From Muraenolepis orangiensis (lineage: Eukaryota; Chordata; Actinopteri; Gadiformes; Muraenolepididae), in the NCBI GenBank assembly GCA_027704905.1, contig CM051016.1, forward strand, positions 9,536,255 through 9,600,254: a stretch of DNA of 64,000 nucleotides, given 5' to 3'. Position numbers and translations under genes: made by a program. Under the pieces are notes generated by a model. That model ran no database searches. It had not been told where the DNA came from and was given only the letters and a program-made list of their open reading frames with translations. Below, one piece after another: positions 1 to 11,800 of the stretch. The number at the start of each line of letters is the position of its first letter. Positions within the stretch are counted from its first letter, which is position 1.

Positions 1-255
1 CCGCCCATCCGGTGGTACCGTCTTCTTCTCCCTTCGCCAGGTGTTTTTCTTCATGTGTGTTGTTCTCCTCCTTCTGTCACATGTCGCCAGTTGTCGCCAC
101 ATGTCGCTGGAGATCTCAGCCGGTTATCACTTCCCATGGCCGTTAGGGCCTCCCGTCTGGTTCGCCGTGTCCCTGTCTGTTCTCGCTCTTGTTTTGCAAC
201 TTGCACTTTCCTGTTTGCTTCATCTGCACTTTTCACATATTTCATTAGTGTATAC

Positions 256-1284
256 CAGTGGCGAAGCGTGTCTATCACAACTGGACCTTCTGTAGACCAG
301 GGGTTCCCAAACTTTTCAGCCCGCGACCCCCAAAATAACAGACTGGAGACTGGCGACCCCCCACTATCACCGTCCGACGGGGGGGGGGGGTAATCGCGAT
401 CACGAACATTGTGTGTGGCTTTTTTTTCAATGATGATACTGTCGTGAATCTGTGGGAATCAGAATTCCTTTATTTGTCACTCACGTTATTATTAACAATA
501 ATAATACAAATGATAAAAAATAATAAATAAATAATAATAATCGCGACCCCCCCCCCTCGGGGTCCCGCGACCCCCACTTTGGGAATCCATGCTGTAGACC
601 ACCCACTCCCCCATTCGAAAATTCAGTTTTTCTAGTCAGACTGACGTCACGGAGGAGTCACTTTATGCCTTATCTCATTTAGGCAGATAAGATTGTCGCA
701 GCCAATTTCCAAGTGTACCATAGCAAAAGCAGTGTCCATGTAGTGAAGTAACAGCCCATCATCTTCGCCTTCACCATTTTGACGTAAAATCCTACGTAGA
801 AAAAACGTAGCACTACGCTAGATCCCCTCTCGCTCCAGCCAGTATACCTTCTAGCTCCCTATTGAGCTGTGGGGAAATCTGAAAGAATACGCCCATTGGC
901 TACAAATCACTATATGATTGGTTGATCAAATTGTCAATCCAAACGTACGCTCTCATTCAGTCTAAGGGCCAAAGTCATCGGGAATACTTTGGTTGAAGGA
1001 TATTCTTCCCAGCAACCTAGAAAAATATCTGATTGGTTGCATTGTTTTTCCAACACAAAACCACTCAAATGCGTCGTGCATGGACCGAGAAAGACAAACA
1101 AATCAACGTAACACTGTAATATAACAGATAACAACACAGATACCATTCTCATTTATTAATTTTATTTAAATTTGATTAAATTGTATTACCTTTTATTAAT
1201 ACAATTAATTAGATATTTTTGGTTTCAGCTGAGAGTTCCAGGGTCTTCTCTGAATACCTTGAAGGCCCTGACGCTTCACCACTG
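256..1284 (+). mobile_element. Composite non-autonomous hAT-type element, copy 1
   Basis: Starts CAGTGGCGAAGCGTGTC and ends GACGCTTCACCACTG, an imperfect terminal inverted repeat. It is flanked by 8-base direct repeats gtgtatac (248-255) and gtgtacac (1285-1292), one mismatch. The 8-base target duplication and CAG-type ends are hAT hallmarks. It encodes no transposase. A second smaller element is nested at 298-591. It is near-identical to the copy at 44444-45458. Confidence 0.85.
298..591 (+). mobile_element. Inner MITE nested in copy 1
   Basis: Begins caggggttcccaaac and ends with the inverse gtttggg-like sequence (actttgggaatccatg). It is flanked by perfect 8-base direct repeats ctgtagac at 290-297 and 592-599, again a hAT-type target duplication. 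Confidence 0.8.
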
Positions 1285-1292
1285 GTGTACAC

Positions 1293-1991
1293 ATGATGTT
1301 AGGAGGGGAGACAATTTATGCCTCTCTTTCCGTACACTTCGAAAGGGAGGAAGGCCTTCCCATACCACAAACATTGAGCCTACTGACGAGAACGGCTTAG
1401 GCTGAGACAGTTGGTTAGTTCTAGCTATTGCTAGCACATAGAGGAAATAGTTATTTTACTCCACAATAGCGTCGTGTCAAACAAGACACCGATATTTTTA
1501 ACACAAGAGCTTTGGGTGACCGTGACAGCGTCCTCAAACAACAGCGAGACGTCTTTAAATAGTGGTCGTTGTTGCTTCGGGCCGATGAAACCAGCTCCGT
1601 TTTTCCTGTGTTAAGCTGCATGTAGTTTAGGGACATCCATATTTTAATTGCAGTCAGGCAGGATTCAAAAACTGTACAAACAATGTCAAACTAAATCGAC
1701 CATCCACACTGTTCAAAATAAAATTGCATTTCCAAAACACATGCTAGTTGTACAGATGGGATCTTTCCACATCCCACATGACTTGAACGCGACATCAAAA
1801 CCACGCCCACAGGTGGAGCGGCAACCGGACGTAACGTTGAACAGCAGCGTAGCCGACAGCCCCTCGGCTGCAGAGGCATGAGGTGGTTTGTAAACCTTTT
1901 ATAAACCACTTCTAGCACATAACGTGTCCTCAAAAGACACGAAGAGCAGACGTAACACTTTATTTATCCATTTATCTCTACGAGAGAAACC
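1293..1991. other. cinp upstream region
   Basis: No recognised gene. 1780-1900 is mildly CpG-containing and 1950-1991 leads into the cinp ATG, so the promoter and 5' UTR probably lie here. Confidence 0.35.
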
Positions 1992-3877
1992 ATGGAAGGT
2001 AAGATTATTTATAATGTCACTGCACACTCCAAACATGACAGTAATGTGCAACCAATTATGTAACCTGCTATTGTGAGTGCCTACATTAAAATAAAGATAT
2101 ATATATATTATATTATTGTATTTAATATTTATTTACCATTCACGTTCTCTATACGACTGGCAGTGTTTTTGTATAGACCGTCTACAATGGATTGTTACTC
2201 TTTTTTGCGCGTTACGTCGTCACACAGAAGCTGAAGTTGGCTCCTTCTTCATGCTTTAGTCCACCTTAAATGGGCTGACGTTTTGGATAGGATAGGAAAG
2301 ATAGGTTTCTGTGACTTAGTCTTGAGGGAAGCAGAGGGAAAGCGTCCAGATGTCAGAGATGCGCTGATCAGGTGGGCCAAGAAGGGGCGGGTCAAGGGAC
2401 CATGTGCTCGGGTGGATGTAACAAGGTGAAACACCTCTATACTGTAAAACGTTCTGACTGATCTGTTATGAGAAGTCATTTGATGATTACAGGTCAGTAA
2501 GGTAGAGGTTAAGGTCAGTTAGTGTCAGTAGGGTTGGGGTCAGTTAGGTATAGGGTTAGGTAGAGGTTGGGGTCAGTAAAGTAGGGTAAGGTTTGGTTAG
2601 CTAGGGCTAGACGTGTGGCGGCACCATAATCACATTCGTGTCCCTACTTCCAGACCAGTCACCGTCACCCGACAGCAGGAAGTGCAGTGCTGTCACAGGA
2701 AGTGCGAGGAAGCTAAAGGACAACGCAGCGGACTGGCACAATCTGATCCTCCGCTGGGAGAAGCTCAACGACGAGGGCTCCGGCGTGGCCAACAGCATCG
2801 TTAACCAGCGACTCAAACGGTGCTTCGTGTCATCCTTCAGTCCTTCTGCGTTCTTGACCACAGATAGAATACACACAACCCTTCACTCACATCTAAATAA
2901 CAGTTATGTATGATGTACGCTCTGAAGGGCTCCTGAAGAGGGGGCTGCGCCGCCGTCCGCCAGCCTCCAGCTAGAGGACGACTGCTCCAAGCTTGTGGAT
3001 GTCGTCAGCAAGATGGTGGGTCTCTAAGTCACCGTCGCTTGGCTTTTTAGATCAGTCAAGTCGGTGTATTGTTGATCAAATGCACACTATAATGCTAAAC
3101 AGCATTATTCTGCACACTGGGAGTCTTGTATGGTATAGAACGTAAATGTATAAGAAATTAAATAAATGCTCTGTTAAGATGATGTAAGACAACCTCCTAA
3201 ATGGGAGAAACCCATTGAACGTGATGATGACCTGCCGTCTCTCCCTGCCAGGCCGCCATCATGAACAAGATGGAGCGCTTGGCGGAGTCCCAGAGAGGCG
3301 TCCTGGACCTGGAGACCTTCCAGCAGCACGGTGCTGAAGGACGACCCCCTCCTCTGTTCCACAGCTGGCCCACGGCCCGCTTCGGTGGGTTGACAGAACG
3401 GGTGCTTGAATTAAAACTGGGCATTGGTGAACGGAGACAAACATTTAAATCAAAGAGTAAAAATGGCAACAATTATATATGATAGTATACATCTAAAAGT
3501 TTTTTTTACCATATTATGTCTGGCTACATATCTATTATATTCAGCTAAATGAAGTGTGTAGATTGTTGTAGAATAGTAACTTCACTGCAGTAAGTAACTC
3601 ATCAGACTCAGGAATGCGTCTTAACGTTTAATATTGTCTCAATATGACTGAATGTCCCTGTATTGTCTCTGAAGTGGAGCTGTCCCAAGGCCTGCTGGAC
3701 TCCTACCAGCAGGAGCTCCGACTGAAGGGGAGCATTGTGCAGGAGTTGGCCCACACGCGGCTCCCTGACCTGTCCCTGGTGTACCTCTCCTGTTGGTTGT
3801 ACCAGCCCTACGTTCCCGCCCACACAAGGCTTACCCTGGAGTCTCTGCTGCTGGAGACGGGACACAGAGCACTGTAG
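1992..3877 (+). CDS. cinp: CDK2-interacting protein (CINP), 5 coding exons, 198 aa
   Basis: Coding exons are 1992-1998, 2654-2819, 2928-3015, 3252-3384 and 3675-3877; all junctions are GT-AG and phases agree, giving 198 aa (human about 212). Exon 1 contributes only Met-Glu plus one base before a gtaagat donor. The second exon carries the diagnostic SARKLKDNAADWHNLIL block, and the last exon ends LLETGHRAL as in human CINP. Known family role: CINP binds CDK2 and CDC7, associates with ATR-ATRIP in checkpoint signalling, and is a subunit of the AFG2A/AFG2B ATPase complex in ribosome and chromatin maintenance. The protein is small, without membrane segments, and probably a coiled coil in the middle. 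The gene is convergent with znf839, about 1 kb stop to stop. The least certain parts are the tiny first exon and the acceptor at 2928, which was chosen because it alone keeps the frame. Confidence 0.93.
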
Positions 3878-4113
3878 CTAGAGGGGAGAGGTGAGCTACA
3901 ACCCCAACCCAGCTAGTTGGTCCTACTGCTGGAGCTAGCACAGGGAGGTGAGCTACAGCCCCATTCTGCTGATAATTGCACAGAGGTGAGCTTCAGCCCT
4001 GTGGTAACTAGCACCCTGTATCCAGAGGACTTAGTTGTGGTTCATCACAAGTTTATTGGAGGAACGGGAGGATCCCTCAACAGAATAGAAAACTGTTGTA
4101 CTGCATCACAATG

Positions 4114-4119
4114 AATAAA
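4114..4119 (+). terminator. cinp polyadenylation signal AATAAA
   Basis: A canonical AATAAA lies 237 bases after the cinp stop and is followed by a T-rich stretch. It is the first good signal downstream on this strand and sits about 100 bases from the opposing znf839 signal. Confidence 0.6.
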
Positions 4120-4129
4120 ACAACAAGTC

Positions 4130-4180
4130 TGCTTCTTTCTTGTCCGATGGTCTCTCGATGGTCTCTCGATGGTCTCTCGT
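4130..4180. repeat. Short tandem repeat between cinp and znf839 3' ends
   Basis: Three copies of an 11-base unit (tggtctctcga) lie in the narrow gap between the two convergent 3' ends. Confidence 0.6.
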
Positions 4181-4222
4181 CCCGTCATACAAACCCAGGT
4201 TACATGTGGACTCTTACAGGCT

Positions 4223-4228
4223 TTTATT
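4223..4228 (-). terminator. Candidate znf839 polyadenylation signal
   Basis: TTTATT on the plus strand reads AATAAA on the minus strand, about 730 bases beyond the znf839 stop. Another AATAAA-like match at about 4787 is closer to the stop and could be used instead. Confidence 0.4.
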
Positions 4229-4495
4229 ATAAAAAGTAATAAAATAGTGCAGCTTTTTTTTTTTTAAAGATCCTTTTCATATATATCTACATATAAACAT
4301 CACAACCAACTAAACACTTTATATTGGAAAGGAAAGACTATTTCCATTATATAATACTATATAATATATACCAATTATATATTATATTATTATATAAGAA
4401 AACATTGTAAAATGTTTACAAATTTACAAAGCTTACTGGGCACTGAAACACCTGAAATTACAATATTGGCGCTGTACGCCGGTTGCCATAGGATA

Positions 4496-4609
4496 GTTGC
4501 CTGGCAACGGCCATACGCCGGTTGCAGGATAGTTGCCATAGTATAAGTTGCCTGGCAACCACTATACAGTAGTTGCCAGGCAATAGCCGTAGGATAGTTA
4601 CCCGGCAAC
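4496..4609. promoter_or_regulatory. Cluster of four RFX X-box-like palindromes
   Basis: Near-perfect palindromes of the X-box form (GTTGCC, one base, GGCAAC) occur at 4496-4508 and 4547-4559. Variants occur at 4572-4584 (GTTGCCAGGCAAT) and 4597-4609 (GTTACCCGGCAAC). Half sites at about 4481 and 4520 add to a loose tandem array. RFX-family factors bind such palindromes in ciliary and other promoters. Here they lie in the predicted znf839 3' UTR or terminator region, so a binding function is inference. Confidence 0.5.
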
Positions 4610-4954
4610 CAGCGTGCGCTAGTTGGCTAACCATGCTACCTGTGTTCTGAGCGAACTACTGTACAAGACTGGATGGACAGCTGGGAGGAGGGCAACCAAA
4701 AGAAGCGGTTCTATAGAAGGGAAGGGGATTTAACTGATGGGGAATTTTATCGGTAGAACTGTTTCTCTGGAAGCAGATCATTAGCATTTATTCACATGGA
4801 TGTCCTGTTCCAACCACACTGGTCAACTCATCCGTACCTCCCACATCCAACCAACCATCATGCCGTAGTGCGGGTGAAGTATTCCTAGATTAGTCCAAGA
4901 CGTCCAACAGTGAATCAAGAGTTCTTCCTGGACTTGAACATTGGTTCTGGCTGC

Positions 4955-7900
4955 TCAGTGCAGGGCTCTGGGTTCCTCCGAGGCCTCGATGCCCAGCAGC
5001 GCCTGGACGGCCTCCAGCGGGACCCCCTCCGGGGTCTGGATGTGCATGGTGGTCCCATCAGGCCCCTCCACTATCATTATCTGGTCTGGAGCCCTGGGAC
5101 CCTGCTCCACCACCACCCCCCCCAGTCCGGCCTCCATTGCCTGGGGAGGCGTGGGCGGGACAAACTGGCTGCTGGAGCACTCTTTAGTGACTGCCGGGGT
5201 CGAAACCATAGCAACAGTTTGGGTGACAGCTGGAGTCGGGGTAGAAACCATAGCAACAGTTTGAGTAACAGTTTGAGTCGGGACAGAAACCATAGCAACA
5301 GTTTGAGTCACAGCCGCCGGAGACGGGGTAGAAATCATAGCAACAGCCGGCTGTGGTTCTGTGGTGGTCTCCGGGAACTGTGGATTCGTGACCTCACTAC
5401 TGCTGTCCATGGGCTCCTCCTCGCTGTCTGGGGCCAGACTGTTGGACAGGTGGTCCTGGATCAGGTCCATGGGTGTGAGGGAGGTCAGGGACGAGGAGCT
5501 GACAGCGGTCAAGCGGGAGGAGGAAGAAGTGGAGGTCAGGGAGGTGATGGAGGTCAGGGAGGTGGTGGAGGAGGGGGTGACAGAGGTGGAGGAGGGGGTG
5601 ACAGAGGTGGAGGTGACTGAGGTTGAGGTCAGGGAGTTAGAGGGAGTGATGAAGGAGGTGGAGGGAGCAGGGCTGGGGGTCAGCAGGTTGGAGGAGCTGA
5701 AACAGAGAGTGGTGCGTTTGTGTTACTGGAAGGTGTTAGGCCTGCAAGAACTCAGTTCCAATATCTTGGATGGGGTTATCTCCATCATATGGAGGGTGGA
5801 GTGGTTACCTTGAGGACGGGGCGGTGGTGGTGGTGAAAGAGGAGGAGAGCACTCTGGTTCCAACTGCGACAACGAGAAGAAGAACAGGATGGAAAAACAA
5901 CTACATACCGGAACACTGACCCAACAGAACCGCAGTAGCATGTTGGACTGAGGCTGTGGTACCTTCAGGGTCAGTGTAGACCTCTCACCTTTGGTAGAGT
6001 TCTCTATTCCGTTCTGCTGAACAGGAACTGGGTTCTCCATCTTGAACCTCTTGGATGGGGGCAGCATCTTAGAGTTCTACAACCAAGGAGATAAACATCA
6101 TGGTAAATATCTCAGCTGTATTTCTCTCATCATTATAAATCTCAGGTGTATTCCTCTCATCCTCATGATAAATCTCTCATCTGTATTCCTCTCATCCTCA
6201 TGATAAATCTCTCTTGGCTGTATTGCCCGCAGCTGTATTGCCCGCATCCTCATAAATATCAGCTTTATTCCTCTCCTCATGATAAATATCAGCTGTATTC
6301 ATCTCATCCTCATGGTAAATCTCTCAGCTGTATATATTATATTTACCTCCATATAGCGCACTGTCTTGGTTGCCAGGTTGGTTGAGCTTTGAGCCAAGCC
6401 AGGAACCACTTTTAGCTTGTTCACTTCGTCGAAGATCCCCAGTGATTTGGCAACCTGTGATAAGGGTTAATTATGACCATAGAATTTTTTTTTTTACTAG
6501 GAAAATGATTTATACTTAAATATACACTAACAATAACAAAGATAAACAAGGTTTAAATAGAGAGAACCTCTATATTAAAATATAATATAGAGGTTCATAG
6601 AGAACCTCTATATTAATAGAGCTCCACTATATAAAGAGTTTAATATATTTTTCATAATAAAAGCATACCTCTATATTAAGAGTATTTAAAATAGTTTTAA
6701 CATTAAAAGCGTACCTCTATATTAAAAGTAATATATTTGTACCTCTATATTGCGGACCTCTAGCGCAGTGTTAATGCCCTGGGGGTTGCTGATGTACTCC
6801 TGGGCCATCTTGCGGACCTGCCCCTGTAGCGATTCAAACTCGCGGTACACGTCTGGGAAATGGGGCTTTGCTGGACCCTTCTCAACCTGCAGCAACACAG
6901 AACCAGAACACAGGCTGAGGACAGGGAGCTACTAAAGACTTCACAATAAGAGTCTAAGAACTTCTCATACCATGGTTAGGATCTTTGGGCAGGAAGATTT
7001 AAAAAAGGCATATGAATATAATAATGATGATAATAATGATGTGTATACCTTGGCGAGGAGCAGCTCCCAGAGGGTCAGGGCTTTGGCCAGACGTGGAAGA
7101 ACCACCTCCAAGAGATCCTGGTCCTCACACTGATCCACCAGCTACACACACAAAAACACATACTTAATATTCTCACACACACACACACACACACACTCTC
7201 TCTCTCTCTCTCACACTCTTTTGGGAACCGGAGGGTCACCAGTTCAATTCCTTGAAACAGACTAAGTACGGAGTGAGAACTGGTACTTGGAAAAAGGTGC
7301 CTATTGGGCACTGCTAAGGTGCCCTTTGGCAAGGCACCAGACACCTAAACTGCTCCTCGGGCACTGAAGATGTATATACACAATAGCTGCCCACTGCTCC
7401 TAATATTAGGATGGGTTTAATGCAGAGTAACAGATTTTACTGTGTGCATGTATATGACCAATAAAGATTTAAGATTCAATACATACAAATGACATACATA
7501 CACCCACACACAGACACTCTATACACACACCTCTTGCAGTCTGTCTTTCCTTCTCTCTGTCTGTTCTGCAGGAACTCTGGCGCTCACCAGCTTGGGAGGT
7601 CTGCCCCTACGGCCACGCCTGCCAGGGTGGCCGATCAATACCTGGAGTTAGAAGATACAGTTTATAATAATAATATAGTAGTAGTAGTCATTATTTATTT
7701 TTGTTCCTTATTTACAATTTTACAAATATAATGCACATAAAAATACATAAACAAATTGACTAACTGTCCTGTACTTTCTGCTGTCTATCCACAATAATAG
7801 AGAACATCCTATTGAGGGAGGGTAAACTCTTAACACACACCTTGGGGGTGGGCCCTATCGGGCGGCCCCTGCCTCTCCCACGGCCTCGCCCCCTGCCCCT

Positions 7901-10444
7901 GCCACGGCCTCTGGGCCGACCCGGGCCCCTGGACTGGACTCCCCTCAGACCCACCGCTGCAGCCAGGGCCCCACTTTCACTCTGGAAGAGAAGGGCACCA
8001 CAAAACATCTATACCTGCCATACTTACGGTCAATGAATGATACACTAATGACAATAACAGAAACACTTAAAGATAGAGATACAACTTGCACTGGCTTTTT
8101 TATTTATTTAATTGCATTCATTTTATTTTATTTCTTGTGCTTTGAAAATGAAAATGTACGTTCTTTCATTTCAATATGAAAGAGAGAGAGAGAGACAGAC
8201 AGAGAGAGAGAGTGGGAGTGACAGACAGACATACAGTAGAATGGAGAGCAGACCTTTGTTGAAGAGGCGTCTTCCCTCTCCTCATCCTCCTCCTCCTCTT
8301 CTTCTTCTTCTTTCTGTTCTTCCCCTTTCTCATCCTCCTCCTCCTCCTTGGCGACCGGATCTCCTCCCTCCTCCTCCGCCTCCTTGGTGTCTGGGTCTGT
8401 GCTGGGTGGTGGTACGGGCGCTCCATGGGTGGGGTTCAGCTTGTAGTGGCGGTTCAGGCCCCCGTGGCCAATGTACGCCTTGTCACAGCTCTTGCACTGG
8501 AAAGACTTGGACTTGTGGCCACCAGTGGGTGCGGCGTTGGAGGAGGAGCCTCCTTGCTTTCCCTCCTCCCCCTCCTCCTCCATGCTCATCTCGGAGTAGT
8601 CATCAGAGTCTGAAGGATGGCTCTCGGCCAGGTCCTCGTTCTTGATGAACTTGTAGTCCTTGGCCTTGTACTTTGGCGGCCGGGACACACGGCCGGACCG
8701 CGTCTGGACCTTCAGCGGTTTCTTCTCCCGGGTCTTCTTCTTCTCTCGCTCCTTTGCCCTCTCCTTGGTTGGGGCGGGGCGGCCAGTGCTCGCAGCCGTG
8801 GCAGGGGTGGGGCCCGCCGTGGCCGCCACCATCTTTGGGGTTGCGGGTGTGCTGACGGTCACGGGAGACTTGGCGGGACACTTGGCGGCGACCGTCTTCC
8901 CGTTGGTAGGAGACTTGACGAGAGAAGCGGCAGAGATGGCCGTGGTCTTGAGTAGGCGTACGGGGGAGGGGGCAGTCTTGCTGACCGTCAGGGTCACCGG
9001 GGCCTGTGTGGCAGTGATCTTGTGTACGGGGTGGGTGAGCGTGCCAGTGGTCTGCCCGGCGACTTTCTGCACCATGGGCATCAGGGAGCCCACCAAGGAC
9101 CCGGGGCTCTGCAGCAGCAGCTGGATGGGAGGTTCTCCGGGGTTCTGCTGGAGGAAAAACTGCTGGCCCTGCTGGTTCACCATCGGCTGGATGTGGATGA
9201 TCTGGGAGCTGCTCACGCTGCCGTTGGCCGAGACTTTGATGTGTGGCTGACTGATGGCTGTCAGGTTCTTCTGCTGGGGGAAGGTGATGGTGGTCATGGG
9301 CTTCACTTCCTGTTTGGGAGGGACTTGGATCTGGATTCTGATTGGCTCGGGCTGGAGACAGAAAAGGGCATTTATTTAGAAGTTGATTGCATATTTGAAT
9401 AGACTGGCATTATGTATGCATTCTAACCCCAATCAACAATCTAGGATATAATTAGTATGTAATATATAAACACTTGTGTAGTATTAGTATGTCAACTCTA
9501 GGATAGTATCAGAATAAAGTATATCAGTTCCAGGTTAGTATCAGGACGGGGTGAACTCTGACCTTCTTCGGAGACAGCCTGACGGTGTTGCTGGACTGTA
9601 TCGCCACTTGCTTGGCCACGTTCTTCAACTGCATCGAGGCGTGCACCTGGTGCTTGGCGCCGCTGCCCGCCGCCTCCATCGGGGCGGCTTTCAACGTGAA
9701 CAGACCACTGGCGTCCACCGCCGCCACCAGCTGCTGCTCCACCACCACCACCGGTTTGGCCGGCACCGCTGCCACCTTCTGCGGGGCCGGGGCGCCCGGG
9801 CTTTGCTGCAGCTGGGACTTAGTCACCTGGTCAATAACCTGCTGCAGCTCGTTGGGCGCCAGGGTGGCGTACTGCGTGCCGCTGGCGGGGATCGTCTTGA
9901 TGATCTGGTTGTGCTCGAACAGCCGCGCCGCCTCGGTCTCCGACACCTGGACGACCTGCTGCTTGGTCAGCTGCTCCACTATGGCCTGGTGCTCCTCGGC
10001 GGTCAGACCCGAGTCCTCCACGAAGCTGCCGTCTGGCTGGACGTAAATGATGGTGGTGTTGGAGGACAGCGCGTTCACTATGTCCGCGCTGACCGTGGTA
10101 TACTCAGCGGTGGCGCCGGTGTAGACATGCTCCACCTGGCCGCTGTCCACAGTGTGTGTGACCAGGGGATCACCGTCCAACGTGTGTGTGACAAGGGAAC
10201 CACCGTCCACCGTGTGTGTGACTATGGTTCCTTCTGCGTCGCTCTTGGCGGTGCAGCTCTGGAGGAAATCCGTCAAGCCCTGAGCGATGGTCACCTCGGC
10301 GGTGATGTGGCTCTTCTCTGTAGGGTCCTCCGACGAGGGGCCCTGGTTGGAGTCTGTTTGAGGTGCGGGCTGTGGGATACACTCCACACCATGATGTTCT
10401 TCTGTCGTCGTCGACCATTTATTCTCCTCCTCGTTGTCCGCCAT
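4955..10444 (-). CDS. znf839: Zinc finger protein 839 (ZNF839), 10 coding exons, 1134 aa
   Basis: Exons in transcription order: 10444-9563, 9351-8254, 7981-7841, 7641-7588, 7141-7049, 6886-6743, 6454-6347, 6076-5989, 5863-5809 and 5696-4955. All are GT-AG, phases fit, and the stop is at 4955-4957. Exon 1 starts MADNEEENKW and is rich in Thr/Gln/Val like a transcription-factor activation region. Exon 2 ends with the only zinc finger I can see (C-x2-C-x12-H, FQCKSCDKAYIGHGGLNRHY, near plus-strand 8440-8510) and an acidic Glu run. Exons 3-4 give Gly-Arg repeats and an AT-hook-like RRGRRGRPPKL. Exons 5-7 are a conserved helical region (LVDQCEDQDLLEVVLPRLAK). The last exon is Ser/Thr-rich with a repeated TQTVAMVSTP motif. 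The human protein is about 927 aa and its molecular role is poorly known; nuclear DNA or chromatin binding is inferred. The small exon 5863-5809 is the least certain. Confidence 0.88.
5195..5350 (-). repeat. In-frame coding minisatellite in znf839 last exon
   Basis: A unit of about 24-33 bases encoding variants of TQTVAMVSTP is repeated about five times within the coding sequence. The frame is kept, so the C-terminal region probably varies in length between alleles. Confidence 0.7.
6095..6340. repeat. Minisatellite in znf839 intron
   Basis: Imperfect 30-36 base units containing ctcatcctcatgataaatct and a variable agctgtattcct segment are repeated about seven times between the exons at 5989-6076 and 6347-6454. 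Confidence 0.7.
7215..7480 (+). mobile_element. tRNA-derived SINE-like element (fish type)
   Basis: A B-box-like agttcaattcc near 7232 is followed by a conserved body with aaggtgccctttggcaaggc and a 3' tail ending gaccaataaagatttaag. This layout is typical of teleost SINEs. It lies in a znf839 intron, antisense to that gene. Family assignment would need a repeat library. Confidence 0.6.
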
Positions 10445-10600
10445 TTTGGCTCGAGACGACTAGCCGCTAGCGTCACAAGCTAAAAATAATGTGCGATCAA
10501 CGGAACCGCGCGATCGATTAGAAAAATGAATTGTTATCCGCGCAAAAAACGTGCTCAAATAAATGCTGGCATTAATAATCAATAAAATTCACACGTGTGA
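10445..10600 (-). promoter_or_regulatory. znf839 upstream / CpG-containing promoter region
   Basis: The stretch directly upstream of the znf839 ATG is locally CpG-rich (cgagacgactagccgctagcg, gcgcgatcgat) and lacks repeats. tecpr2 starts about 1.7 kb away in the opposite direction. No experimental start site can be seen, so promoter function is inferred from position. Confidence 0.4.
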
Positions 10601-11339
10601 CGTTGTGGAAAAACATCAACTTGTAAAATTAAAACACGAAAAGATAACGGACCGCGAAGGTTTTTTTGACTAGCCTTAGAGTTTCCCTTCGACTGGTCGG
10701 GAGGAAGTGAACCCCGGAGAGGATCAAGAACCACCAAGCAAAGGAGAGTGGACATGGATCCGGCTCCACTACCAGGGATTACACTGTATATTACAAACAA
10801 AACAACTCAAAATAACAAACGATATTAGCACCGGAACGCACATCACACACACTTATCCATGCGGTAATAATCCCACCAGGACACACATACGCCCGTGAAG
10901 ACAACAGACGGTGTTGGACAACAAGGACGAAATTCCGTCTCGCTCCAACGCCAGGTTTTGCTAACACCCGTTATATTTCAGTGACGGCGTTTCCGCTTCC
11001 TGCTATTCATTGTCTCTGCTGAGTCCAAAAAAATAAAATAAACATTGATATATAGCTTTTTTTTTAATGACCCTTTATTATAATTAAGTCGCAGCTGTGT
11101 TCTTGTATCGTTTTAACAACGACGACAACAACAGCAAGTTATACTAAATGTATACACAATACTGAGGAAGAAAAATAAGTGGCCGAGTTCAAGGCACATT
11201 ATTTAATCATTAATCACATTATTTAATCAAAACTTTTCATTTCTTCTTGATATTTGTTTGTATGTATGTAATATGTACACATGTACATATCATTTAAGTC
11301 ACTTTGCTGCTCTTTCTTTGTTTAATTTATTGTACATAT

Positions 11340-11465
11340 CATTTTTATTTGTATGGTGTTTTTGAGATTTATACTGCGGGAGGGAATGGGGAGTAAGAAT
11401 TCCTATGTACAAATGTGTATGCTACAAATGGCCAATAAAAATCGTGTATCTTGTATTGTATTGTA
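11340..11465 (+). repeat. Retroposon 3'-tail-like fragment
   Basis: The sequence gagggaatggggagtaagaattcctatg, then ggccaataaaaatcgtgtatcttg, resembles the conserved 3' tail of fish non-LTR elements. A related piece occurs in opposite orientation at 19855-19925. Confidence 0.4.
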
Positions 11466-11599
11466 TATGTTCATGTACAATTTGTAATTTTCTTTTCCAG
11501 TGGACTCTGCCTCACCGCAAGCATAACTTAATAAAGTCAAAGTCAATAAATACAATCAAAATGTAAACATGATGAATGTAAATTTCATTCAGGGTAGTG

Positions 11600-11800
11600 T
11601 GCAGTCCCGTGGTCCCCCAACGGGCGGCGCTGTTCAGCAGGTTTTCGGTTTGTTGACATCGGAGCAGCCGCTGAAACGTCTCAGTGTTTTTTTTGTGTCT
11701 TTCGAGACAACATGTGGAAGTTGAGCGATGTCATCCGCGTTGTGTTGAGTCCACACCTCGTCCAGGGTATCGTCACGTTAGAGAGACACACGCTGTAAGT
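11600..11800 (+). promoter_or_regulatory. tecpr2 promoter and candidate 5' exon
   Basis: A GC- and CpG-richer stretch ends at a good donor (exon end 11794, then gtaagt) and fits a 5' exon of tecpr2, joining an acceptor such as tttag near 12172. An upstream ATG at 11712 opens a frame that stays open to the donor and, if spliced as proposed, runs over the main ATG in another frame. It could be a regulatory upstream ORF. Confidence 0.4.

Noticed and set aside
1..255. Possible exon of another gene at the left edge (cttcgccaggtg boundary, open frames)
   Set aside because: No recognisable protein homology, and the frames overlap in all directions; not enough to call a gene.
4910..5813. Plus-strand frames of 236 and 150 aa
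   Set aside because: Antisense shadows of the last znf839 exon; the minus-strand frame matches the gene and joins correct splice phases.
9551..10483. Plus-strand frame of 310 aa
   Set aside because: Antisense shadow of znf839 exon 1 in GC-rich coding DNA.
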